NCBI GenBank assembly: GCA_965231765.1
Contig: OZ246887.1
Span: forward strand, 2,418,001 to 2,482,000
Length of the DNA: 64,000 nt
Direction of reading: 5' to 3'
DNA from: JAAXHF01 sp963665955
GTDB taxonomy: Bacteria > Desulfobacterota > Binatia > Bin18
Positions 17,052 through 24,613 of this stretch are shown piece by piece; the first letter of the stretch is position 1; the number at the start of each line of letters is the position of its first letter. The notes below the pieces were generated by a model. The model was given only the letters and a program-made list of their open reading frames with translations, made no database searches and was not told the DNA's origin. Made by a program: the position numbers and the translations under genes.

Positions 17052-18839
17052 ATGAGTTGGGAAGTTAGGATGGCTGGTATGAAATATACGCATTATCTTG
17101 TGCTCACACTGATCCTATTGATCCCGGTGTTGCAGGAAACTGCCTCCGCCCGTTTCATTGACGAGGCCCAGACCCTGCGAGTCAACGGCCGCGTCTATAA
17201 CCGGATGGCGATGGCGGTTGAGAGTGCGGCTGATCACACCCGGCTTCAGACCCCGTACAATTCATTCAATATGCTCCAGAGCCGGACGTTCATCCAAATG
17301 GAACTCCGCCACGAATTGATGGACCTGGTGAACGGTACAGATGTGGGCCAGATGAGTATGCTCGCCCCGCTCTTTGCCCCTCTGCAGCACTTAGGCTTAG
17401 AAGATCTCAGTTATTTTGTGACCTACCGGGGCGAGTATGACGGGGTGTGGGACTATGGACCAGACGTGTTTAACGAGCGCTACCCGGTGCTGGTCGATTG
17501 TAGTCCAGTGACCGAGCAGAAACGCAGCCACCCACGCCGTTTTGAGGGCTGCACCCGTTCTGACACCCGCCGCCCGCTGCGCAACCGTCATCGGGTGTTT
17601 GAGGCGTATGTCGACTTCTCATGGGATGCACTGTTTATCCGCCTTGGCCGCCAAAACTTATCCTGGGGCGAGACTGATGCTTTTCGTCTGCTGGATCAAA
17701 TTAATCCGCTGGATGGCAGCTTTGGGGGATTTCTTGTCTCACTCGATGAGCGCCGGGTTCCCTTAGACATGGCGCGGATTGTGTATAGCATGGAAGATAT
17801 TGGTCCCTTTTCCGAGCTGAATCTGGAAGCCTTTGGGGTGCTAGACGATGCGATTGCCGCCCCAACGCCGACCGGCTCGCCGTGGTCAGTACCCAATCCG
17901 CCAGGCATTCGCGGCTTTGTCAAAAAACCGGCCCGGAATTTTACCGACTCACGCGGCGGCTTCCGGATTACCGCCCGCGTGGGCGATCTGACCCTGTCTG
18001 CGGCCCACTATTATACCTTTCTTGATGCCCCGATGGTCCAAACGGTCACCCCTCACGGTAGACCGGTGAATCTGGCCCAATTTAAGGCGGCTGTTGATGC
18101 GGACGAGACAACCCGCTTCCTAGTCGATAACTTCCAGGCCAACGTCCGCTTTCCGAAAATTGCCATTAGTGGTGCGACCGCCTCGTTTAGCGTCCCGCAG
18201 ATCGATGCGATTGTCCGTAGCGAGGTCGCCGTTTTTTGGCGCGAATATTTCTATAAGAACGCAGGCCCTAACAACCTCCTCGGACCAGCCTTGACGGAAG
18301 GCCAAATCACACCGGGCTTCCGCCAAGTCGGCTTTGATTCTGCGACGGGTTCGCCGCTGGCGACGTATAAAAGCGATATTGATCGTTCGCACGTTGTGCG
18401 TTGGGCTTTAGGCCTCGATGTCAATCGCTATATTCGCTCCTTAAACCCCCAACAATCGTTTGTTTTTAGTGGCCAGATATTTGCCACCCATATCGTGGAC
18501 TTTGATAATACGCCGCTCAGAGATGTCCGGCCGTACGGCTTTGGCGGTTATGCTGTGGCCGTCCGCGACCCCAATCACGATGCCCTGATTGAGATTGATC
18601 AGCATCAGTTCGTGAATACGATGAGTATTTCGACTTCTTTTCGGTCTGGCGTGATTGCCCCCAGACTGGTCTTTTTCTACGACTGGCAAGGATCCTGGCT
18701 GGTCCAACCTGGCATAGCTTTCACTCGCGACCCCTTTCGGCTGACGCTCCAGTACAATTACATTGACGGTCAGTTTAATGGGATTGGCCTCTTGCGTGAC
18801 CGAGATAATCTGATCACACAGTTAGAGATGGTATTTTAA
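17052..18839 (+). CDS. DUF1302-family outer-membrane beta-barrel protein
   Basis: Large exported protein of up to 595 residues, with a signal peptide ending near TASA/RF. The rest is made of alternating short amphipathic strands and ends in an aromatic residue (LEMVF), the usual beta-barrel assembly signal. Motifs typical of DUF1302 include the VEAYVDFSW/LFIRLGRQNLSWGETDAFR segment and DQINPLDGS. ATG codons at 17052, 17070 and 17079 are all possible starts. The function of DUF1302 is unproven. Co-occurrence with DUF1329 proteins suggests a channel or acceptor for hydrophobic substrates in the outer membrane. It is the last gene of the apparent set. Confidence 0.88.
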   Translation: MSWEVRMAGMKYTHYLVLTLILLIPVLQETASARFIDEAQTLRVNGRVYNRMAMAVESAADHTRLQTPYNSFNMLQSRTFIQMELRHELMDLVNGTDVGQMSMLAPLFAPLQHLGLEDLSYFVTYRGEYDGVWDYGPDVFNERYPVLVDCSPVTEQKRSHPRRFEGCTRSDTRRPLRNRHRVFEAYVDFSWDALFIRLGRQNLSWGETDAFRLLDQINPLDGSFGGFLVSLDERRVPLDMARIVYSMEDIGPFSELNLEAFGVLDDAIAAPTPTGSPWSVPNPPGIRGFVKKPARNFTDSRGGFRITARVGDLTLSAAHYYTFLDAPMVQTVTPHGRPVNLAQFKAAVDADETTRFLVDNFQANVRFPKIAISGATASFSVPQIDAIVRSEVAVFWREYFYKNAGPNNLLGPALTEGQITPGFRQVGFDSATGSPLATYKSDIDRSHVVRWALGLDVNRYIRSLNPQQSFVFSGQIFATHIVDFDNTPLRDVRPYGFGGYAVAVRDPNHDALIEIDQHQFVNTMSISTSFRSGVIAPRLVFFYDWQGSWLVQPGIAFTRDPFRLTLQYNYIDGQFNGIGLLRDRDNLITQLEMVF

Positions 18840-18862
18840 GTACCTGGTCCGTAGCTTTTGGC

Positions 18863-18886
18863 CCCTCACCCCCTTGGGGGTGAGGG
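18863..18886. terminator. Bidirectional hairpin between convergent genes
   Basis: Near-perfect palindrome with 11-bp arms (ccctcaccccc / gggggtgaggg) around a TT centre, between the DUF1302 gene and the convergent hydrolase gene. A second GGTGAGGGG run follows directly. It could act as a terminator for either strand, although there is no clear T-run. Confidence 0.55.
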
Positions 18887-18953
18887 CTCGGGTGAGGGGG
18901 GATTGTGCTGCCAGTCCCGTAGTGGATAAGCGGAGCGCACCCATCACAAACGC

Positions 18954-19790
18954 TTAGCCGAGCGTTCCTAAAAACTCCTGGACCGCCTGCGCAAACCCGT
19001 CCGGATTATCCCCCATCACAGAGTGTCCCGCTCCGGAGACAACGGACAACCGGCTATTCGGAATAGCGGCTTGCAAACGTTCGGCCGCCTGTGGGGAGAG
19101 AATATCGCTCTCTCCGCCACGGACAATCAGCGTCGGGCACTGAATTTTCCGCACATCTTCCCACAGCTCGTCCGGATTCAGACCAGATTGTGCCCCGTCT
19201 CTGCGGCGTGTTTGGTCGAACTTCCAGGTCCATTTGCCATTCGGTTGTTGTTTGAGGTTATGCGACAGGCGTTGGCGCAGATTGTCCAGCGAGCGACGCG
19301 GGTTAAACGTATGCGCCCGCTCCACAAAAGCTTCAAAGGAGTCAAGCTCATCAATCCCCGAAACAAAGTCTTGAATGTTCTCGCGGCCTTTTGTTTCGAT
19401 TTCAGGACCCACATCAACAATCATGAGCGCACGCACCCGTTCAGGATACCGAGCAGTGTAGGTAATCGAATTAATCCCACCCATTGACAGCCCCACCAGC
19501 AGATGCGGCCCCATGTCTAGAGTCGAAACAAAGGCGGCAACGTCTTTACAGTGGGTAGTGCGATGATAATCGCCATCCGGAGCCCAGTCCGAGTCGCCAT
19601 GGCCTCGCTGGTCGAGCGCATAGACATGGTAGTCAGTACGCACGACCGGCGCAAAATCATCCCACGAATGGGCCGTCTGCGCACCGCCGTGGAGAAGAAC
19701 AAAGGGCGGTTTTCCTGCGGTGCCCCAGTCGAGATAGTGAAAGTTCAGTCCGCCTAAGGTCAATGTCTTATCTTGATACAGCTCCGGCAT
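18954..19790 (-). CDS. Alpha/beta-hydrolase fold protein
   Basis: Cytoplasmic alpha/beta hydrolase of 278 residues. The oxyanion-hole motif is LLHGGAQT. The nucleophile elbow is GLSMGG (Ser about residue 100). DQRGHGDS precedes it. The acid region is VRGGESDILS and the catalytic His is in GAGHSVMGDNP near the C-terminus. The catalytic triad thus looks complete. Family members include esterases, C-C hydrolases and dehalogenases, and the substrate is not evident. I chose the ATG at 19790 because AAAGGAGA precedes it. A longer upstream frame has no supporting features. Confidence 0.87.
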   Translation of the reverse strand: MPELYQDKTLTLGGLNFHYLDWGTAGKPPFVLLHGGAQTAHSWDDFAPVVRTDYHVYALDQRGHGDSDWAPDGDYHRTTHCKDVAAFVSTLDMGPHLLVGLSMGGINSITYTARYPERVRALMIVDVGPEIETKGRENIQDFVSGIDELDSFEAFVERAHTFNPRRSLDNLRQRLSHNLKQQPNGKWTWKFDQTRRRDGAQSGLNPDELWEDVRKIQCPTLIVRGGESDILSPQAAERLQAAIPNSRLSVVSGAGHSVMGDNPDGFAQAVQEFLGTLG

Positions 19791-20201
19791 GATTTTCTCC
19801 TTTGTCCGTTCCATAGCGCAAAAGGGCTTGCGTTGACAAACACAGTGGAGGGCATCAAACATGAAGCGAACACACAAGCCAGCACAACCGCTCTCAACTG
19901 AGACACAGGAATGATACAACGTCCTGAACAACGAGAAGATACAGTCAAATGTGGTGTACCGAGTCAGAAGAGTCAGAAGAGTCAGCGGTCAGTGACCGCT
20001 GACGGATGGGGCCAAAGCCGCACTGCGCGAATCCGCTCGCGTGACGATCGGCACGTCACACCGACGAAACTGAGTCGCTCATACCCGAATGCGTTGCTCC
20101 TAAGAATTCCAGGAGCAACTTGACATCTGCCGCCGACACGTGGGAAATGAGCTGAACCTGTATATTCTCAACCAGAAACAACACAACGTTAAGGAGGGAT
20201 T
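19791..20201. other. Intergenic gap (411 bp) between divergent genes
   Basis: No gene is recognisable. It holds the repeat and palindrome at 19962-20003. The leader of the monooxygenase gene has a TTGACA at 20120 without a matching -10 and TATATT at 20161. Open frames in the gap show no family features. Confidence 0.6.
19962..20003. repeat. Short direct repeat joined to a palindrome
   Basis: Two copies of agtcagaag (19962-19979) lead into a palindrome with 11-bp arms, gtcagcggtca / tgaccgctgac around one central base (19981-20003). Similar gtcagc/gctgac words recur in the inverted repeat at 28792-28858. Confidence 0.6.
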
Positions 20202-21848
20202 ATGAGTACAACCGAAGGGATGACGCCGACCCCGCAGCAGAGACCGGCGGCGGAGACCGGAACGGTCGAGCAGTATGACGCAATTGTGATCGGCGCCGGC
20301 GTATCCGGCTTATATCAACTGTACCGGTTGCGTGAACTGGGGCTCTCGGTCCGGTGCTTTGAGGATGGCAGCGGCGTGGGCGGCACCTGGTATTGGAATC
20401 GCTACCCCGGCTGCCGCTTCGATTCCGAGAGCGAGACCTACGGCTATTCGTGGTCGGAAGAACTGCTGCAAGAATGGGACTGGAAAGAACATTACTCCGG
20501 GCAGCCGGACAACGAACGCTACCTGAATTACGTCGCCGATAAATTCGACCTGCGCAAAGATATCCAATTCAATGCGCACGTGACCTCAGCCGTCTTCGAC
20601 GAACAGGCCAATCGCTGGGACATCCAATTGGAGAGTGGCCAGCGGGTCCAGGCCCAGTTTCTCATCGCCGCCGTCGGCCTTTTGTCGGCGCGGTACACAC
20701 CGCCGTTTGAAGGGATCGAGAGCTTCAAGGGGGAGTCGTTTCATACCTCTCGCTGGCCCAAGGAAAAAGTCGACTTCACGGGCAAGCGGGTCGCCGTCAT
20801 CGGCACCGGCGCCACTGCGGTCCAGCTCATCCCCGAAATCGCCAAAGAAGTCGGGCATCTGACCGTCTTCCAGCGGACGCCCAACTACTGTGCGCCGTGC
20901 CGGAACTCGCCCGTGACCCCGGAGGAACAGCAGCAGTGGAAGGCCAGCTACGATAAAATTCACAAACGGATTCGCGAAACAACCGTCGGCATGATGCACG
21001 AGTTCGACCCCCGCAAGACGTTCGATGTCCCCAAGGAAGAGCGGCTGGCATTCTATGAAGAGTTATGGGCCCAGCCCGGCTTCACCAAGTGGTTGAGCAA
21101 TTTCCACGACATCATGATCGATGTGGAGGCAAACGAGGATTTTGCCGAGTTTGTGCGCAACAAGATCCGGGCGCGAGTCACGGACCCCGTGGTCGCGGAA
21201 ATGCTCGTGCCCAAGGACCACCCCTTCGGTTCCAAGCGTATCCCGTTAGAAACCCGGTATTACGAAGCCTACAATCGCGACAATGTCCTGCTGGTGGACG
21301 TGCGTGAGGCGCCGATTGAGGGCATTACCCCTAACGGCGTCAAGACGACGGAGCAGGAGTACGAATTCGACATCATCATCTATGCCACCGGGTTTGATGC
21401 AGTGACGGGAGCGTTGACCCGGATCGATATTCGCGGCGAAGGGGGCCACACGCTCAAGGACAAATGGGCCAATGGGCCCCGCAACTACCTGGGCTTGCAA
21501 AGCGCCGGCTTCCCGAACTTCTTCATTGCCATCAACTCCGCGTTTTGCAATTACACGGTCTGCGCCGAGTCGATCGTCGAATGGATTACCGATTGCATTG
21601 GCCACATGCGTGAGAAAGGCTTGCAGCGTATAGCTCCCAAGCCGCAGGCCGAAGACGCGTGGATTGAGCATATCAACACGGTAGCCGCCGGCTCGATTTA
21701 TACCCAGGCCAAGTCGGCGTGGTTTATCGGCACGAATATCCCGGGCAAGGCGCGGGCGGTCCTCCTCAACCCCATTCCCGCCCCGGTCTATCGGGCCAAG
21801 TGTACCGAGGCCGCAGCCAAGGGCTATGAGGACTTCGTGCTGCAATAA
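20202..21848 (+). CDS. Baeyer-Villiger-type flavin monooxygenase
   Basis: NADPH- and FAD-dependent class B monooxygenase of 548 residues that inserts oxygen next to a ketone. The first Rossmann motif GAGVSG is at 31-36 and binds FAD. The second, GTGATA near 201-206, binds NADPH. Between them is the diagnostic Baeyer-Villiger fingerprint F-x-G-x-x-x-H-T-x-x-W-P at 175-186. GGTWYWNRYPG and the C-terminal IYATGFDA are typical of cyclohexanone-monooxygenase relatives. The ATG has a TTAAGGAGGG site. With the alpha/beta hydrolase divergent upstream, a ketone-to-ester-to-hydrolysis route is plausible but not shown. Confidence 0.93.
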   Translation: MSTTEGMTPTPQQRPAAETGTVEQYDAIVIGAGVSGLYQLYRLRELGLSVRCFEDGSGVGGTWYWNRYPGCRFDSESETYGYSWSEELLQEWDWKEHYSGQPDNERYLNYVADKFDLRKDIQFNAHVTSAVFDEQANRWDIQLESGQRVQAQFLIAAVGLLSARYTPPFEGIESFKGESFHTSRWPKEKVDFTGKRVAVIGTGATAVQLIPEIAKEVGHLTVFQRTPNYCAPCRNSPVTPEEQQQWKASYDKIHKRIRETTVGMMHEFDPRKTFDVPKEERLAFYEELWAQPGFTKWLSNFHDIMIDVEANEDFAEFVRNKIRARVTDPVVAEMLVPKDHPFGSKRIPLETRYYEAYNRDNVLLVDVREAPIEGITPNGVKTTEQEYEFDIIIYATGFDAVTGALTRIDIRGEGGHTLKDKWANGPRNYLGLQSAGFPNFFIAINSAFCNYTVCAESIVEWITDCIGHMREKGLQRIAPKPQAEDAWIEHINTVAAGSIYTQAKSAWFIGTNIPGKARAVLLNPIPAPVYRAKCTEAAAKGYEDFVLQ

Positions 21849-21851
21849 AGC

Positions 21852-21883
21852 AGCGCTGAGCTGTGAGCCATCAGCTCAGCGCT
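21852..21883. repeat. Inverted repeat just after the monooxygenase stop codon
   Basis: Perfect 11-bp arms agcgctgagct / agctcagcgct with a 10-nt loop. The word ctgagctgtgagc at its left side is found again inverted at about 21930-21942, just where the chrA remnant begins. It could serve as a terminator stem but lacks a T-run. Confidence 0.6.
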
Positions 21884-21949
21884 ACAACGGCAGGAGACAA
21901 AAAAGTGTTCCGCCGAGCGAACGGCTAAAAGCTCACAGCTCAGATCATT

Positions 21950-22237
21950 TTGCCCGGGTTTCTCCTCGTCGCCGACGTGGTCCCCGTGTGGCGCACCATC
22001 GCAGACCGCCCCATTCCAGCGCGAGCAATTGCTGGCGTCAACGCCGCTGTTGTCGGCCTGCTTGGGGCAGCGTTGTATGATCCGGTCCGGACGAGCGCAG
22101 GACGTGGTCCAGTCGATATCGGTATCGCACTCATTGGCTTTACGCTTCTCGTAGCGTGGCGTGTGTCAGCGATCCTTCATGACCGCGTTGTGGTCTGGTG
22201 CGTTACTGCAAGCATCCCGGCTGCGACGTGGCTTTAG
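21950..22237 (+). pseudogene. chrA: Chromate transporter ChrA, C-terminal remnant
   Basis: The 95 codons before the TAG at 22235-22237 read like the last quarter of a ChrA (CHR family) chromate/sulfate antiporter: PGFLLVADVVPVW, then AGVNAAVVGLLGAALYDPV, then a final hydrophobic helix pair. A full ChrA domain protein has about 180-400 residues, and nothing upstream belongs to it. The match starts beside the inverted word at 21930-21942. The natural C-terminus and stop appear intact and overlap the stop of the amidohydrolase fragment on the other strand. I interpret it as a 5'-deleted gene. Confidence 0.72.
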
Positions 22238-22379
22238 GTTGGAAACCCATACAGCCTAGCCGCATTTTCGTACACAATCTTCCGTTTGTCCTCTTCCGGA
22301 ATGCCTTGGAACTCGCGGGCAATGAATTCCTGGGTATGGGGGAAGGTCGAAGCCTGGTGCGGGTAGTCGGTGGACCACA
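22234..22379 (-). pseudogene. Amidohydrolase 3'-end fragment (left copy)
   Basis: About 48 codons on the minus strand encode the C-terminal end of an amidohydrolase_2-type protein (STDYPHQAST ... ENAARLYGF), ending PT-stop. The same segment forms the end of the intact gene at 27642-28757, which ends AVE instead. The protein is identical through the shared part. Upstream of 22379 the similarity stops and unrelated A+T-rich DNA begins, so the 5' part of this copy is missing. The fragment marks the left edge of the island. Confidence 0.85.
22243..22379. repeat. 137-bp direct repeat, left copy
   Basis: Aligned by eye with 27654-27790, this is 137 bp in the same orientation with three substitutions and no gaps. 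All three fall at third codon positions of the minus-strand amidohydrolase frame and are synonymous (Ala GCT/GCC, Phe TTC/TTT twice). Confidence 0.93.
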
Positions 22380-22607
22380 AAAGAAAAAGAGGACGTTTCT
22401 GAATGAGGGAGCTTATGTTACTATCCGCTTTTTTCTGGTTGGTTCTATAACAAAAAATAGACAAATGCCATAAGTATCTGTTTTTATTAGTTTTTTTAAT
22501 ATACTACTGTTTTTTTCAATCGTCCTAGCGATGGACGAAGAGACAATGAATTCCATAACTATCTGATAAAAAAGGACTTTTAGGCTCAATTTTGAATGAG
22601 AGAAAAA

Positions 22608-22636
22608 TTGACATTCTCGTTACAATAGAATATCCA
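22608..22636 (+). promoter_or_regulatory. Candidate promoter of the RiPP operon
   Basis: A perfect TTGACA (22608-22613) lies 69 bp before the precursor ATG in A+T-rich DNA. A weak -10 candidate TATCCA sits at the 17-bp spacing (22631-22636); TACAAT and TAGAAT are present but too close. A short hairpin (cctcc-aaaa-ggagg, 22649-22662) lies in the leader before the AAGGA ribosome-binding site. Confidence 0.4.
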
Positions 22637-22682
22637 AAAAGCTGTACTCCTCCAAAAGGAGGGACTTGGGGAAGGAAAAATC

Positions 22683-22865
22683 ATGACTGAAAAGTCCCAA
22701 TTACAGACAGAAGAATCTTCTACCAGAACTGATCTATTGGAAGTTGACACAAGCAAATTGTCTAGCCCCGCACTTGCCAGGCTCATTGAGGAAGTCCGGA
22801 ATGAGGAAGCATCGCCACCGCGCGCTTACAATCGAGTGCATAATCGGCATAATCGCGGTCGTTAG
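22683..22865 (+). CDS. RiPP precursor peptide with Y-N-R / H-N-R / H-N-R core (YhhA-like)
   Basis: A 60-residue peptide. Residues 1-45 are an acidic, helical leader (LLEVDTSKLSSPALARLIEEVRNEE region) resembling leaders recognised by radical SAM maturases. The last 15 residues are basic and free of acidic residues, with three aromatic/His-N-R triplets: Tyr49-Asn-Arg51, His53-Asn-Arg55 and His56-Asn-Arg58, then Gly-Arg. Three-residue spacing with an aromatic or His first position is what cyclophane-forming maturases (XyeB, GrrM, FxsB type) modify. The Y-H-H pattern and gene set match the family I remember as YhhA in NCBI annotation; that name needs checking. The ATG has AAGGA 6 bp upstream. The next gene starts on the base after the TAG stop. 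Confidence 0.8.
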   Translation: MTEKSQLQTEESSTRTDLLEVDTSKLSSPALARLIEEVRNEEASPPRAYNRVHNRHNRGR

Positions 22866-24023
22866 TTGTACCTGCCTTCTGGAAATAGAGATGTGACTGA
22901 AATTGACACTGTTCTCATAAAGGCTGCCAGCCGTTGCAATATCAACTGTCAATACTGTTACGTCTACAACATGGGAGATACGAGCTGGGCAGCTATGCCC
23001 AAACAGATGTCCCGCAAAACGATGACGGCACTGACACGTGCCCTCGGTGAATTGTCGCGGCAACAAAGGCGCCGCTTCGCAGTGGTCCTACACGGTGGCG
23101 AACCGCTGCTGCTCGGTCATGAGCAACTGGCTTTTCTGCTTGCCGAGTTACGTAGCGTCCTGCCAGCTGAATATCCTTTCAGTATTCAGACCAATGGCAT
23201 CTTGATCTCCGAAGAAATCCTTGATGCCTGCTCTCAATTTCGTACCAGCCTGGGGATCAGCCTCGACGGGCCACGCAGGATTCATGACCGCCATCGGGTC
23301 GATCACTCCGGGGAAGGAACGTATGCCAAGGTTCTGGAGGGAATCGCAAGACTGCGAAATCACCATGACGCTCATTTTCTGTATACAGGTCTTTTAGCAG
23401 TCATTGACCCGACATCCGATCCGGCTGAGGTATATGGGTTTTTCAAAGAATCAGCGGCCCCGAGTGTAGATTTTCTGTATCGGGACGGAAACCACTCACA
23501 GTTACCGTACGGTAAAGCCTCGTTCCAATCTGCGGAGTATGGCCGGTGGCTCACACGGCTCCTAGACATCTACCTTGCTGACCCGACCCCAATCCCTATT
23601 CGCTTGCTTGACGATATGATCAAACTTGTTTTGGGTGGCTCTGGAGCAAAAGAAGGGTTGGGGGCGAGTGATTTTGGGATTGTTATTATCGACACGGATG
23701 GGTCTGTCACAAAAAATGATACGCTGAAGAGCATATTCGAAGGCGCAGACCGTTTCCAGCAGCCGTGGTCGGTCCATACTCATCGCCTGGCCGATATCGC
23801 CTATTCTCCTGAATTTGCAATGTATCATACCCTCCAACGTCCCACCGCGTCTGCCTGTCATTCTTGTCCAGATCTCGCCATTTGTGGCGGAGGTATGCCG
23901 GTGAATCGGTGGCGAGACGAGAACGGCTATGAGAATCCTTCCGTATATTGTACCGATCAGCTCGTATTGATCAGCCATATGCGTGCCCGACTGACTGCCC
24001 TTATGGAACCATGCAGGGGATGA
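22866..24023 (+). CDS. Radical SAM/SPASM peptide maturase (cyclophane-forming type, YhhB-like)
   Basis: Radical SAM enzyme of up to 385 residues. The SAM-cluster motif CxxxCxxC is Cys24-Cys28-Cys31, followed by the usual YCYVYNMGD. HGGEPLL near residue 77 and LGISLDGP near 132 are standard radical SAM core motifs. The C-terminal Cys set (331, 334, 340, 362) around CHSCPDLAICGGG and YCTD forms a SPASM-like auxiliary-cluster domain. The layout matches FxsB/GrrM/XyeB-type maturases that join an aromatic or His side chain to a residue two positions on. The start is uncertain. TTG at 22866 abuts the precursor stop and GTG at 22893 is an alternative; neither has a strong ribosome-binding site. Confidence 0.88.
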   Translation: MYLPSGNRDVTEIDTVLIKAASRCNINCQYCYVYNMGDTSWAAMPKQMSRKTMTALTRALGELSRQQRRRFAVVLHGGEPLLLGHEQLAFLLAELRSVLPAEYPFSIQTNGILISEEILDACSQFRTSLGISLDGPRRIHDRHRVDHSGEGTYAKVLEGIARLRNHHDAHFLYTGLLAVIDPTSDPAEVYGFFKESAAPSVDFLYRDGNHSQLPYGKASFQSAEYGRWLTRLLDIYLADPTPIPIRLLDDMIKLVLGGSGAKEGLGASDFGIVIIDTDGSVTKNDTLKSIFEGADRFQQPWSVHTHRLADIAYSPEFAMYHTLQRPTASACHSCPDLAICGGGMPVNRWRDENGYENPSVYCTDQLVLISHMRARLTALMEPCRG

Positions 24024-24613
24024 CGACTCCGCTCCATCTCTCTTCCGTTGAAACATTTTCCGAACCATTCCCTTATCTGGTTTTTCCCAAGGGTTTCGAC
24101 TTGGATGTGAGCTGCCAGATTCTCACCTGGTTCGAATCAGACGCTCCTTGGCAATTGGTGGAGACTGATTTTTATGAACAATTCGAATTCAGCCTGTTGG
24201 ATATTCAACTGCCGCCAGAGCTCACCTTCTTACGAACGCCTAATTTCTTGACGCGAATGAAGTCGCGGATGGCAGAACTCTTCGGGACTGTTTTGAGTGA
24301 TCGCATTGAGGTCACCGCGCATCGACTTGTGTCAGGTCAACGCATCCGTCTCCATAATGACTTCATGGCTCATGCAGAGACTCATCGGCTCTTGATCCAA
24401 TTGAACAGAAGCTGGAAGGACGAAAACGGAGGGCTCCTCCTGTTTTTTAGTAGTAACGATCCTTCCGACATTCATAAAGTCTTTCGACCGGTACATAACA
24501 GCGCAGTTGGTTTTGCTATTACTCCAGAGTCGTATCATGCCGTTTCCACACTCCACACTGGAGAGCGTTTTACCCTCGTGTATTCATTTTATGAAAAGTC
24601 AGAGCCTATGTAA
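24011..24613 (+). CDS. 2OG-Fe(II) oxygenase of the RiPP operon (YhhC-like)
   Basis: Iron/2-oxoglutarate oxygenase of about 200 residues with a double-stranded beta-helix fold of the prolyl-hydroxylase kind. The metal triad is His115-x-Asp117 (RLHNDF) and His176 (ESYHAV). Arg186 (GERFTLVYSFY) is placed to bind the 2OG carboxylate. GGLLLFF is the typical central strand. It presumably hydroxylates the precursor, for example at a beta-carbon of Asn or Arg in the core. The gene overlaps the maturase stop. Starts at 24011 and 24020 are both possible; the latter gives an ATGA overlap. I recall this association annotated as YhhC. Confidence 0.85.
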   Translation: MQGMTTPLHLSSVETFSEPFPYLVFPKGFDLDVSCQILTWFESDAPWQLVETDFYEQFEFSLLDIQLPPELTFLRTPNFLTRMKSRMAELFGTVLSDRIEVTAHRLVSGQRIRLHNDFMAHAETHRLLIQLNRSWKDENGGLLLFFSSNDPSDIHKVFRPVHNSAVGFAITPESYHAVSTLHTGERFTLVYSFYEKSEPM

